Shown here: positions 1 to 11,414 of the stretch, in pieces
Position numbering within the stretch: the first letter of the stretch is position 1
How the letters are laid out: the number at the start of each line of letters is the position of its first letter
Source: Karstenula rhodostoma CBS 690.94
Lineage: Eukaryota > Ascomycota > Dothideomycetes > Pleosporales > Didymosphaeriaceae
Length of the DNA stretch: 64,000 bases
Direction: 5' to 3'
Assembly: GCA_010093485.1 (NCBI GenBank)
Contig: MU001495.1
Span: 2,307,711-2,371,710, forward strand
Notes under the pieces: model-generated
Database searches by the model: none
The model's input: the letters and a program-made list of their open reading frames with translations, nothing else
What the model was told of the DNA's origin: nothing
Made by a program: the position numbers and the translations under genes

Positions 1-628
1 TGCCATAAATCTCACTCACGGGAAGCTGACCTCTATACTGAAGTATCCGCGATCGACATAGTCGCCCAAGAACAAATAACGTGTTTCGGCAGGATCGCCA
101 CCCACTTCGAAGAGCTTCATGAGATCGTAATACTGCCCGTGCACATCACCGCACACGGTGATGGGCGCGTCCATCTCCAGCAGGTTAGGTTCCGACTTCA
201 GTACCTCGGTACCTTTTCGTATGATCCATAGCGCCTGCTCTTCTGTCAAGCGACCCTCGCGGTAGAAGTGTTGCTTCAGGAACTGGAGATTTGGCTTCGT
301 GGGGTCTTGCGGCGACAGGAACTGCTCTTGCGTGGGCGGGTGGAAGGCGGGCGCCTGAACGTCTGTTTTCGCCTGGTCAGCCCCAATCACCTCTCCAGGT
401 TTTGTGTCCGTGGTGGGCGGCGAGGGCTGCACACTCAACCCAGGTACATTCCGGCGACTTACCTTTGCAGACTCGCTCGAGGGTGCTCACTTGGGTGTTG
501 TCTTCCATGGTGTGCAGGGTGAAGTCGATCTCAGGGAGCGGCTTCTTCTCCTTGACCGCGCGGATAGCATTGTCAAGGTACTTGGCCTGGTCCACGTCGC
601 CTTGCTGGTTGTTCTCCATGTTGGGCAA
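1..628 (-). CDS. cnaA: Calcineurin A, catalytic subunit (5' part, cut by window edge)
   Basis: Ca2+/calmodulin-dependent Ser/Thr phosphatase (PP2B), the catalytic partner of calcineurin B, acting in cytosolic calcium stress, cell-wall and ion signalling. Exon 1 is 463-628 (55 codons plus one base, with the [16 protein letters not shown] segment typical of fungal CnaA). Exon 2 is 31-362 and resumes with DVQAPAF. The joined frame carries the metallophosphatase motifs [10 protein letters not shown] and [12 protein letters not shown], which hold the first Fe/Zn ligands. A donor at 29-30 after SIE starts another intron, and the rest of the enzyme (core, CnB helix, calmodulin-binding and autoinhibitory segments) lies beyond base 1. 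The intron between exons is 100 bases. MPNMENNQQ is the first Met in frame; the second Met four codons on (MENNQQ) is an alternative start. Confidence 0.95.
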
Positions 629-1759
629 ATGTGGCTCTCAAACGTGGGTGAGGCGTCGAGAAAGACGGTGGAGGAGGCAACGAGGGGCGGGTGGGGAGGG
701 AGCTCAGACCCTTGGGTGGCGGCGAACGAATATGGGGCCGAGGCTCCTCTGCGCTTGGAGATGGGGCAAAACAATAGGCGATCGCATACAGGAGCGGTCA
801 GCACAAACAAGAGATATGCGGTCGCTGTCGTTGTCGTCGTCGCGTGTTCGTCGTTGCGCTGGCTGGTAGCTGTAGGGCTGAGAAAATAGGCGTCAAGCTG
901 GAGGGGATCTACCTGAGCTTGGCGGAGCGCGCCAATGAGGAAGCTGCGCAACAACCATTGCCCGTGAGCAGCGATGGCGAGTGCAAGGACAATTGGAGTT
1001 TCAAGGCTCCCAATGTGACGCCTTCTAGACTCTCTATCATGGCTGAAAGCTGTGTTGTTTGAATGGGTTCATCAAGACACTCCGTGCGCGTTCTCAGACC
1101 CGTTAGACGCCTGGGCCCGGCCTGCTCGCATTCCAGCAAGGCAGGTGCGACCTCACCTTCCACCGTCGCACCACAATTGTGAACGATCCATTCCAGACTC
1201 CACTGCATCAGTTCGCACCACTGTGAAAGTCCTACTCTGAGTTCAGCCCGGCGTCCAGATCGTGCCGAGCTTACGCAGACCTGCTGTGCCGCATTTTGCA
1301 TTCGGTTAGTCCGAGGAGTACCTGGGTCACGGAGGCGAGTGCTACCTGGAGTAGAATCAACGACACTGTGCAGCGGATAATCGCACCGTGTTTCACATTC
1401 AGGTTGCTGCAATGTAAATCTTCAGCCACACCACATCAAGCCAAGGCGAGTGAGTATTGCAAGCAGGAATGCATTCAATGCGATGCAAAGCTATGGACTT
1501 CAGAAGAAGCACGATACAGAAGTATGCTCAAGAAAGCGAGCGTTGCGATGTCCACCACAAGACCTCGTAACAAGGGCATGCTGGGCCTCAGACCCAGATA
1601 TGAACGAAAGTAAACACGAAAAAAGGTACTCTAGAAAGAAGGATATAGAAAGAAGTGAAACCGGCCGCCCGTCGAAGATTCCCACGATTCGACCCAATGC
1701 AGCCAACCCGTGACCAACTCCAAAAAAATGCGTTCATGAGGGGACATGGAGCCAGGACT
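629..1759. other. Intergenic, no gene seen
   Basis: This stretch is the upstream side of calcineurin A and the 3' side of the monooxygenase gene. ORFs on both strands have no recognisable protein character. A short GTCGTTGTCGTCGTCG microsatellite lies near 825-842, in what is probably the calcineurin 5' UTR or promoter. Confidence 0.6.
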
Positions 1760-2980
1760 TTACAAAACGCTGACGCGCTTGTGGAGGGCCGCGTGACGGT
1801 TGTGGAGAGTACCACGAGGGAAGCGGATGCTGCGGCGAGACAGCTGGCCGTTGGAGCAGCTCATACCGTCCGCAAGCTTCTGGGCCACAGCGTAACCGAA
1901 GTTGCAGAGTCCGAAAGAATCGGTGCCAATGCAGACAACAGCGCCGTCACTGTCGCACGGCGCACCGGCTCCAGAAGACGCATTGTTGGAGCCGGAGCTA
2001 GTCTCGGAGCCAGAGTCAGGAGCAGACGGAGAAGATGGCTGAGCGGCGGCAGGCTGGGAGGCGACGGAAGTAGCAGCAGGTTGAGAGGCCTGGTACGAAG
2101 CTGCAGGCTGAGAAGTAACAGGCGCCTGGGTAACAGCCGGAGCACTGGAAGCAGGAGCAGTGCCAGCAGCAGACGATGCACCCGGAGCAAAGATGCCTCC
2201 GCCGTTGGTGGGAGCAGCAGTGGCCTCAGCAGGGCTGCCGAGCTTTCCAGCACCAGCGCCCAAGATGGTGACGGCAGCGCAGCCGGTGCCAGAGATGGCG
2301 GTACCCGGTGTGGCTCCCTCACCAGTGGCAACGCTGTCACCTGGGTTGGGGTAGACAAAGTCCTGGCCGGCAGCGACTGCGCACTCGGTATAGGGAAGAT
2401 TGGCGACGAACATGTCAGGCAATTGACCGAGGATGGAAGAGACATCAGCAGAAGCAGTGTCGCGCTTGGAGCTGCCGCTGGTGACGGTGAGAGGAGCACA
2501 GTTCATGTAAAACTCTCGGTTCCCTAATTTGTTGAGCCAAGTCCAGGCGAAAGTGTATTGACCAGCAGGCAGGCCCTCGGGGATCGTGACGGGAATCTTG
2601 GGGTTGTTCGTGTCGCTCGCGTTGTTTGACATGTTGTTGTCGAGCGGACCTCCTTGGCAGCCGTGGATCTGGCTGTGAAGAACCTTCCACTGAGAGTCCT
2701 TGGTAGGTTTGGTGTCTGTGGTGATGGAGAACTGGCACGAACCACCACCGTGTGTGGCACCACCCATGAGCTGAACATCCAAGGAGCCCCCGGCTGCGAC
2801 CGTGTTCATCTCTGTGACGGAATATGTACCGGCGGGTTGCTTGCAGGGAAAGTCTGCGGGCTCCAGAGGCGCCTGCCGGGTGGCTTCGTTCTCGAAGGCG
2901 AAGGGGATGGGAGAGTTGAGGATCATGTGCGCGGAGGCACTTGCGGCAAGCGCAATGAGAGCGGATGTCTGGAAAAACAT
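1760..2980 (-). CDS. AA11-like lytic polysaccharide monooxygenase, secreted
   Basis: Single-exon gene of 406 residues. A hydrophobic signal peptide (MFFQTSALIALAASASA) is followed directly by HMILNSPIPF, so cleavage would expose an N-terminal His, the first half of the copper-binding histidine brace. The second His lies in GGATHGGGSCQFS, and the core ends with REFYMNCAPLTV, where the Tyr could be the axial residue. This pattern matches AA11 enzymes, which oxidatively cleave chitin outside the cell. A Ser/Thr/Pro/Ala-rich linker (about residues 265-335) leads to a Cys-rich C-terminal module with DGAVVCIG...FGLCNFGYAV...CSNGQL, like the X278-type chitin-binding modules found on AA11 proteins. 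The Met at 2980 was chosen because it starts the signal peptide; the open frame runs 81 codons upstream without protein character. AA11 rather than another LPMO family is an inference from the brace motifs. Confidence 0.85.
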   Translation of the reverse strand: MFFQTSALIALAASASAHMILNSPIPFAFENEATRQAPLEPADFPCKQPAGTYSVTEMNTVAAGGSLDVQLMGGATHGGGSCQFSITTDTKPTKDSQWKVLHSQIHGCQGGPLDNNMSNNASDTNNPKIPVTIPEGLPAGQYTFAWTWLNKLGNREFYMNCAPLTVTSGSSKRDTASADVSSILGQLPDMFVANLPYTECAVAAGQDFVYPNPGDSVATGEGATPGTAISGTGCAAVTILGAGAGKLGSPAEATAAPTNGGGIFAPGASSAAGTAPASSAPAVTQAPVTSQPAASYQASQPAATSVASQPAAAQPSSPSAPDSGSETSSGSNNASSGAGAPCDSDGAVVCIGTDSFGLCNFGYAVAQKLADGMSCSNGQLSRRSIRFPRGTLHNRHAALHKRVSVL

Positions 2981-5374
2981 GATTGCTGAAAGATTGTGAT
3001 GATACTTTTGCTGAGGAATCGCTAGACCTGCTAAACGATGTGACGACTGTCGAAGGATGCGCGGTCTACGGTGTACTGTTAGCAGGCATTCAACAAGTCC
3101 ATGCATAAATATGGGCAGTGATCTCGCGCATCTATGCGGGGCCGAAAGCCATCTAAGACATAGCGCACTAGTGCCATAGCAATATTCATAAGAGACAAGT
3201 CTCTGGCAAAAGAATGTTAACACGCACGAACTTCACATAGACTTACCGAGTTGATGTGCTAGTGTAGCTAGAGGAGATTGGAGGTAGACAAGTCGATACT
3301 CAAGATGGAAGTTCAGCAAAAGACGATGGTACTCAGGGAGTGGATGCTCTGCCGCTGGCTGGAGCTAGAAAGAAGAATGTACAAAGATGGAAGAAGAAAC
3401 GAAACGAGCTTGTGGTGCTGCGATGCGGAAGAAACAGCTACAGCCGTCCACGGGGCCTTTATAACCTCCCCCTAGTCTCGGTGGCGGTCTGGGGGATCGG
3501 ACGGGCACAGCGTACTGTGCCAGGGTGTGTCAACCCACACGGCAATGCCACGGCGGATCGCGGAGAATGACTAGCATTCATAGGCCGGCAGCACGCCTTT
3601 CATGCGACCGTTTCGAGGAGGAAAGCGGGCCAGGGGCTCGAGTCGGTTTAGCCATCTGAAGGCCTGTGCAAATGGCCTGCGGGTGAGAGAGCGAACATCA
3701 AGCTCGGCAGGGGAACATTCGGTCTGATTGGCGTTTGTTGATGGAGAATCACAATTGTTTCTGAAACGTCCTCCGTAAAACTACGCAGGGGCAATTTTGA
3801 CGTGGGGCGGGCTAAAAGAGTCAGGCATATCAGGGTTGGTTGGTCGCCTTCCCGCCTCGGGCCTCCGCCGAGGTACCAATCGATAAGATGCCTCGCGGAC
3901 ACTGTGAAGCTTTGTTAGCGAGATCTAACCTCATATGACTTCGGATGAAACAAGACTCACATAACGCACGCTGCTTGCCATTCCCATTCGCCTGCACCGG
4001 GCCCCTCTGCACACGACCGCACATTACGCAAACTAGCCACCAGGACCAGCAGCACCCTTGCGCGACCCTGTGCGCGCGACGGCCTTCCGTGACCCTCTGT
4101 CTGTTTGCCGCCGCGCTCTGGAGCGTTGCGCCCGCGTACGCCCTCACGCGCAAGGCCAGCATCCGGAGAACCGTGTGTCACAGGTTGATTGCAGGCCGGA
4201 TGAATGGCGGCGTCCAGATGGCGGGAGATCTTGGGCAACCCCGGCCTCTTGCACATCCCCAGATCCAGTAAGATGGCCGTGCACAAATTTCCCGCGTCAG
4301 CACACTGTATTCTATATGCCGACCTCGTTTCTGGAGCAGCCCATTTTGTATATCTTGAGTCCTTACTTTGCCCACGATGCACGAAAGAACAAGCTGAGTG
4401 TGCAGCGGTGAAGCGGATATTGGCCCACAATGAAGGTTCCACCGGCGGTTCCACGCATGGGGGACGAAAGAAGGTTTTCCGGTATTAGGCGAATTCCCAG
4501 CGGCTGCGTCGTAGTGGCACAGTTAAGCTTAATCCTGATCCTAGCGAGCCTGAAAGGATCACCACACCAGAAACTCTCGCGAGTATACCACATGCCTTCT
4601 TGGGAATTCGGTTGGTGAGCATTGGCGCTCATCAGTCTGGCCGTTTCAAGTGACGAGGAGCACTTCCCTGACCAAATCATTGCAGGTCGTCAGCGAGGTC
4701 CCATACGCGACGCGACAAGAGTAATCGTGAACATGTTAGAAGACACTTCAACTGCGCAGGCCCACAGGACTCTGTCGGCTTTCCTTGTGAGTCCTCGTAT
4801 TGTAAGGATCAGGTTCGTACTAGCACAGTCTATGCGTCCCGTGGTTGCATTGGGGTCCAGCTCCTGCTGAACTTCCATCCTAGGGTGCTTTTTGCAAGCT
4901 GAGCCTCTCATGCCCAGGCTTGACCTTTCTTGGGGACAAGGTGCGAAACCAAAAACATTTCCGGTGCTTGGTAAAGTCGCGAGGCCGCGGTGCGAAGTTC
5001 TTCGTTCTTTCGTTCGCGGAGTCCGTGAAACGACTCTAAGCGTGGCGCAAGGCTGCGGATCTGCCATGCCCACGCTACTGGAGGCTGGAACGCCTGATAT
5101 GCGTAAATGCAGGTAGGTTATTCAAGAGACGGTGATGGCGAGGACAATCTGGGCGATCCGTTGCATTGTGGTGACGACCCACCCGGACTTGGATACCAAA
5201 TACGTACCCATTTCAGGGCGACAACATTATCGGGCGACGATCAAGAATCGGGCTCGCCGGATTTCGATGCAGCGGAGCTGGCGAAAACGTTGTCGCATAA
5301 CTTGTGGCGTCGATATTGTGGCTGAGCAGAGGTGCAATTGCAGCTGGCAGGGGCACTGGCCAGGCAGTGACGCA
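2981..5374. other. Gene-poor intergenic stretch
   Basis: About 2.4 kb without a convincing gene. The open frames found on both strands are short, overlap each other and show no known motif, signal peptide or consistent codon pattern. It contains the monooxygenase promoter at its left end and a MITE at its right end. Confidence 0.55.
3101..3113 (-). promoter_or_regulatory. Possible TATA box of the AA11-like gene
   Basis: Read on the minus strand this is CCATATTTATGCATG, about 125 bases upstream of the chosen start. Position and AT-rich core fit a TATA element, but no transcription start is known. Confidence 0.35.
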
Positions 5375-5376
5375 TA

Positions 5377-5515
5377 CCTTCGGGGATCAGGGTATTTTTC
5401 AGTCACGTGATATCTAAGCCACTTACAAATTAGCTGAAAACTCAACCAAGATCTCTGATTGGTTTGTCGTGACGCTTGGCAACACGTGATTGAAAAATAC
5501 CCTGAACCCCGAAGG
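5377..5515. mobile_element. MITE, Tc1/mariner (Stowaway)-like, 139 bp
   Basis: The two ends are near-perfect inverted repeats of about 35 bases. The left end starts CCTTCGGGGATCAGGG and goes on through TATTTTTCAGTCACGTG. The right end, read in reverse complement, starts CCTTCGGGGTTCAGGG and goes on through TATTTTTCAATCACGTG, so there are only a few substitutions. Each end abuts a TA dinucleotide (5375-5376 and 5516-5517), the target duplication used by Tc1/mariner transposases. The interior is short and non-coding, so movement would need a transposase from elsewhere. It sits 25 bases from the stop codon of the DUF3433 gene, in its 3' flank. Confidence 0.85.
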
Positions 5516-5540
5516 TACTTCGGAGCCACTCTCGGCTTGC

Positions 5541-8500
5541 TCAGGTTGAGTTGATTCGCTTCCACGGTCGTACAAAGGGTGTCTTCTCAATTCCGATATG
5601 GACCCGACCGTCAATGCCAATGTAGCTTCCGTATCCGTAGCGGCTGTTCAGTTTCTCGAAATGCTCAGCACGAGCTTTCTTCTGAAGCCCGGAAACCTCT
5701 CCCATTTCTCGCACTGCAGTGCTTCCAGCGAACAACGGAATAACTGAAGCTAAATTGGTCGGCAAACGCGCCAAATATTCTCCAGGACGTCGAAGATACA
5801 CCATGCACGCAACAAGAGCGTATGTGCACAGGATACCCAAAGCAATGCCGAAAAGAGCGGTCGAGACAAAAATGCGTTCCTCGTTCACCACTCGCCAGCC
5901 TGTAATCGGCCCACTCTTGCTGTTCGATCGTGGCACAAGCAAGCTCTCTCTATTCCCGCCCAACCATATGGAAAAGAGAGTCGCGTAGCTGTCCTGTATA
6001 GGCCTCTGGATATCCTCCAACGATGGAAGGCTTTGTTTTGGGTCTAACAGTCTACTGTCATTTGTCGCTCGTCCGAGAAAGTAATTGAAGAAATCACTTG
6101 GAAAGCTGTCGTTGTGCCACGGTGCCTTAGTCGAGGTAAAAATGTACCGATTCGATTGGGCAATGAGATCAGAAGGACCATTTTCGAACATCTCTCTCGA
6201 GTCGTGTTCCGTAAGATCCCTCGCCGGCTCGATGGTATGGGGAGACTTGACCAGCCTGCCGTTGATATCTACTCGGACAAGCGCGCGTCCTGTCACCGAG
6301 TTCCCCTGTGATAAGCAGAGGCCTCAACATACGGTATGTCGGGGCATTACTTACCATGCACTAACTGCGGCTGGCACTGAACAAACAATGAGTCCTTTGC
6401 GGTCTCCGCAGTCACGTTGGGCGACTTGCAAGAACCCTCTGGGTTCCGAATCCATCCAAGAATAATTGTCCCCATGCATATCTCTTTCTCGTCCTGTGTG
6501 GCGTTGGCATCTAAAGCATCCATGGTGAGGACAAGTTCCATAGCGGAAGTTCCATTCTCGCAAACCCGATCCGTATTCCCTGGACCAATAACGGCATAGG
6601 TATTTGGATTGCTGGAGCAGTTTGCTTGACTGTTGCCAGTCTCCACTGTCTTGTTTAAGATCGAGCCATAAGTCCCAACGGCAGTTCCTACAAAGCGTAG
6701 GTCTCCGAGATCAATAACCTCACAATCTAATCTTGCGCCCAGTGTGTCTGTTTCGCTTTCGAACTGGTCCTCGGCTGTGGCGTTGCCGAAGTCTTCTGCC
6801 ATGAAAGGCAAGTAGAACATATTCTCGTCCGTCCATGGAGGTAAAGGTGTTCCGCTGCTGAGGTTTGACTCGAGGATATAGAACTGGTCACGGCCGTCCC
6901 CGCCACTATATGCACCTGATGGCGACCCTCCTGTACCTCCGGATCGATCAGCGACAGGACCCACGCTTCCGTTGATAGTGACAAAACTCAGATCATACGG
7001 CTGCTCGAAAATCGCCTGGCAGCATAATCAGATCAGCAAGTAACAAAACACACCCAAGGCGGCATGTGGTGTTGCACGAAGATGTGGTCACTAGAAATAA
7101 ATGGGTACGCACCGATTTGAAGACTGCAATTGCATCGTGGTGGAAGAGACCAGCAAACGCAACGGAGAGTACATTCGCCAGGAGAGCCATAGAGCAGACA
7201 GCAGCTAGGACCATATGACGGGCACGCAATGCCTTGAAGACGACCAACTGCGGTGGAAGGGAACTGTAATTTAGATCGATGGATTCTTTTGCCTTTGCAT
7301 TACAGCTTTGTAGCTCTTCAATCGGTTGTAGCAAGCATAAAAGTCTGTTGATCAGGACCCATAGCGGCTCTATGAGCGTTGCAATCGCGGTAGGGATGTA
7401 GTTCTCGAGTAAGTTCTGTACGAACTTGTTTTGGGAAGGCAGAGAAAGTCCTGGATCAAGTTAGCTGACAAGTTCCAGGTGGCATCGCGGCCAAGACAAG
7501 TTAGCCCAGACTGAGCTGCATAACACACACCATTATTCCTTGCTTTGATGAACACGGTGGCTAACAAAGTAGCCAACGCGACAAAAATCGTGATAAAAAG
7601 CATCGACATCCGCAAACTAAATTCAACCGGTCTCACCGGCTTCTCAATAGCTTTTGTAGATACTGTTCGTAGAGTTGATACAGTCTGGGGAGTCATCTGT
7701 CTGTTGACCGCTGGTATTGATGGTCTTTCGATTAAACTGCCACTTTACTTAGCGAAAATGGCCCCCTCTATCGCCGAAAGGGACCCACTTGATCTGCTCC
7801 TGTTGGCTAACGAGTTGGTACCGTTTCTGCTGAACGGTTTGCTGGATTTGCTCAAGCGTACAGCAATCGAGATCTTCAAAGTCCCGAAGAAGAGCTTCGC
7901 TTTTTGTGACAAGGCCCATAATCTGAAAGGCAATTCGTTATCTTACGCCCTGCAAGATTCTGGTGGAGTAACTTACGGTTCCCAACGTACTTGGATCTGA
8001 GTACAGTTTCAACGTTCTCCTTGTGCTCAGGCAAAGTAACACTATCGTGGCAATAGTCAAGACGCCCAAGAACGCAATGACGATATAGGTGAATAACGGC
8101 TCAAGCACCACAGAGTCTGTAGCCATTGACCGCGAACCTGCAACCTCTTTTATATTGGTGAAGTTACCATTAAAGACCTCTACCATTGCACGCGCGAAAA
8201 ACAACCGATAAGCCTCCGCGTATGACCGAGACAACACTCTCCAGTCGAGGAGGTCTTCAAGTGGCGTGTCGTCGATCATTGTGGAGAATCCAACCATGGG
8301 CTGTCTATCAGATGGCCAAGTCAATCCTTTCCCCATCACCTGCTCATTGAAGTTGGGGACTTTCTGATTGGGAGGCTCATTTCCACGCGGAGGGTTGGGA
8401 GGTATGCCACCGTTGAGCAACATCTCCATTAGCGTGGTGTTGAAAATATTGTTCGTGTCCGAAAGGGGCTGCTTCGATCCCAATGGATCAACGCGTATCG

Positions 8501-9820
8501 GCAGCCTATCTGTTGTATCCACGGTTGCATTGACTTCTTGTGCATAGTAGGTTGGTTCGCAAAAGATTGCGGTGATATTTTTTGCTGGATCGGTGTCCCT
8601 CTCCTTGTTTCGCGATATGGCAGCGAAGAAGGAATGTTTCTTCAAGGTTGGACAACTTGGGCTGAGGTAGAAGTCGGCGTTACCCCATGTGTTCCAGAAT
8701 CCGATATATTGTGCCGAGAAGGCTTGATACGCGATGCTTGATCCTGGAGCCAGCGCCTCACCGATCGTGTAGTTGCCCATTTGGAGACCCACGACCGCAC
8801 AGCCGGAGTTGTTCCACCCCTTAATCCCTTTGTTGAATGGTAGAGCAGGTTCGCAGTGCATATCGAGGCTGTAGAGCGTTGTAGGGGCAGTCCAATATCT
8901 TGTCTCCACGTTCTCGGCGTCTTTCCTGCTCAACTCGGATGGTCTAAAGGGTACAAGCGTGTAATTGCGTGCCATAAACGGGGGAAGTGTTTCGTTGAGG
9001 GATACTATTCCATACGCTGACAGCGAATACTTCAGGGACATCGAGTCGGCCTGTTGCTTCAAGGGTGTGGAACCCGTTGATACGTCGAAAGTGGCAGGGA
9101 CACTGCGCTTTATGTGCTCAGTTGAGAATATACCCGCTTGGGTGGGTACCAGGCCCCATGTGACAAGGAGTAGGGCCAACGAAGCCCAGAAGACAGACCA
9201 ATGTCTATGTGATCGCAGTCAGCGGCCTTGGAACTTAGTAGCCACAGATCAACAGCCACACGCACAGCGATATGAGCGGCTGTAGCGAACTAGATCCGTA
9301 TGCAGACAGCTTGTTCCGGTATGAGCATATGGAATGAAACTTACCTCTGTCGAAATGCCTTCACTGGCACCAGCGGCACGAAGCCAAATGGGTAAGATAG
9401 CAAAAGGCTGTCCTTCCCTAACGCACCCTTCTCTTCACTCAACCGGTAGTAAGGCTCCAACCTTTTGGTTTCGAGGTCGATCCACGCCCAGAAAATGCTG
9501 AACACTACTGCCAAGATCGTGGGGAAATATTGGTACATGAAAGTGCGCGAAAGAGGCAGAGCATTGATATCCGGCGCGAAGATGATCCCATCGTCTCGTT
9601 GAGACCGCCTGAGCAACAGTACCAGTGTGACGATTAATGCGAGCGGTGTCGCGATGGCGATGGCGAAGGTGAAGGGGTGCAGCGCGGGAGGCTTCCATCT
9701 TTGAGGTTCGCTACTCTTCGTTCTCCGGAAAATGTTCTTGAATGTTGAGCTGGCGTGCAGCGACGAGTTGGGAAAGCTCGAACGGGGGGCGGGTGCAGCT
9801 TGATTACCAAATGCATCCAT
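5541..9820 (-). CDS. DUF3433-family multi-span membrane protein, 7 exons
   Basis: A fungal membrane protein of unknown function with the duplicated architecture of DUF3433 proteins, about 1,257 residues. Proposed exons: 9345-9820, 7977-9204, 7822-7922, 7531-7736, 7113-7450, 6355-7015 and 5541-6305. Half 1 has transmembrane runs HPFTFAIAIATPLALIVTLVLLL, FPTILAVVFSIFWAWID, SVFWASLALLLVTWGL and a later one near IVIAFLGVLTIATIVLLCL. Half 2 repeats this with LFITIFVALATLLATVFI, HMVLAAVCSMALLANVLSV and FVSTALFGIALGILCTYAL. Between the spans lie large N-glycosylation-rich loops. The start is MDAFGNQ at 9820. The boundary between the third and fourth exons is uncertain. The last junction (6355/6305) leaves a one-base frame problem if the strong donor GTAAGT is used, so either a weaker donor is used or the gene is frameshifted. 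Function is unknown for the family. Confidence 0.85.
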
Positions 9821-10590
9821 CGCGACTGGCGTACCTGAAAGCGCCAGAGGAACCAACACAACGCAGTCGAAAGTAAAGATAAAAAACCCCGACAAAAAAC
9901 GAAGATAGAATTAAGCAAACGCACAGTTTCTTTCGCACTCAACTTCGTATCAATCCCACAGGGCATTTCGCGTGGTACATAAACGACGGTCGCAGCCCCC
10001 ATGTCGACGTCGAAATACCTAACCGCCCGAGTGGACACTTGCTGTGCCGCAGCGCGAGCTCTCACGCGTCCATTTGTCGCGATGGCGCTTACATTGCGGG
10101 CCGCTGCAGGTGCCAGGTACACGAAACAAAATTCATATCGCGCGAGCTAAATCAGCCTCAGATCTGTGGTGTCCTTTCCAGATCAGGTTCTGGTGTGTGG
10201 CAAACCGATGTGATAGTAATCGTCGAGGGGTGACTCTGCTGATCGTTGGGTCTTGGACTGTGGCACCACGCCGGAATCCGAGCAAGCACATTGCACACCA
10301 ATCCGAGGCCGGGGAATATCGTCGAATTTGTCGGCCTCACATTGTGATCGGTGCAAGATGGGATGGATACCTGTGAGAGCTCGTGGTAGCTACCACCTGA
10401 TCATCGCGGGTTGGGTCCGTTTCCCGCGCACTAATGCAGTCGTTCCTGCGCCCTCATCAACGTCCATTCCCAAGATTGCTGCATGCCCAAAAATAACCGA
10501 CACTCTTTCATGCCGCGTTGTCTACAGTGCAAGTTATCTCGACCGTCCCGCCTCTGTTGAAGTTTTTATTAGCGTTGGTGGAGCTCTCGA
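9821..10590. other. Intergenic, no gene seen
   Basis: Upstream side of the DUF3433 gene. Open frames here are short and show nothing recognisable. Confidence 0.5.
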
Positions 10591-10665
10591 GTGCCGACCA
10601 TTTCTGGTCTCAATGCCACCTACATTGCATCCAGCAAACCTGTGGAGGTCGTCATCCCCGTCAAC

Positions 10666-11300
10666 ATGGCTTTCTCGGTGCTGGAACCTTATCCCCTCAC
10701 CGGTCCGAATAAGGAACTGCTCGACAAATGCCTTTCCGAACCGGCGCCTTTTGACTTGCTCGAATTTTTGAAATCGCGACCCCGACCCTCACAGTTCGCC
10801 CGCCTCCACGACCTAGGAACTTGGGTTTCTGAAAGCGATGAAAACAACGCATACCGAAGCATAGCCCGCACGTGTGAGCGCTTCACGAAAGGCGCTGAGA
10901 GCCCCAGTGCCTTCATGCGCACACCAGCCGCTTCACCCTACTCAGTAGTCAACATCAAAGGTAAAGGCCGCGGCCTCAGAGCTAGTCGCCATCTCAAAGC
11001 TGGCGAGGTGGTGCTGCAGGAAGAGCCGATTCTCATTGCGCCTTTCGAAATGATGGATCCACGCGTGTGGTGCCTTTGACGGTGCGGAACGCTTAAAGAC
11101 ATATGGTATCTGAGCACGCTCTATCGGATACCAGGACACCTGGCGCGTGGAAGAGTGCGACTGTGCTTTCGAAGCGTTCGAGGCGTCGCCGCATTCCGGT
11201 ACCGCCGCAAGTATTACGATGAAGATACCGCACTTACTTTCTATGTTCTCAAGGTTACTTCACCCAAAATGGGATTCCAGTTGCATACGTCGATAACATT
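10666..11300 (+). pseudogene. Broken SET-domain protein gene
   Basis: From the Met at 10666 the frame reads about 138 residues. It ends with YSVVNIKGKGRGLRASRHLKAGEVVLQEEPILIAP, which is the opening of a SET domain (the KGRGL turn, and the KAGEVVLQEEP strand that follows it). The frame then stops at 11079, before the catalytic NHxCxPN and Tyr motifs. About 50 bases later a different frame reads WRVEECDCAFEAFEASPHSGTAA...LLSMFSRLLHP, which resembles the segment that normally follows the Cys-rich part in fungal SET proteins. No catalytic core follows. This is therefore a truncated and frameshifted relic rather than a working lysine methyltransferase. An intact upstream half could still be expressed as a short protein. 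Confidence 0.7.
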
Positions 11301-11414
11301 GCAATTATCCACCCACGATTGACTACTCCGCGCAGATGCTGCTAACGAAATGCACCCACTTCTTTGCGCCTGCCATGTGTTAGCGAAACTTGAACTCAGC
11401 ACTCGTGAACAGAC

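Noticed and set aside
1655..2527. 290-codon plus-strand frame opposite the LPMO
   Set aside because: Antisense of the Ser/Ala-rich linker, Gly/Arg/Ser-rich by codon bias only; the minus frame has signal peptide and histidine brace.
10020..10075. Possible tRNA (CCGCCCGAGTGG segment)
   Set aside because: Resembles a D arm, but no T arm (GGTTCGAATCC) or acceptor stem follows.
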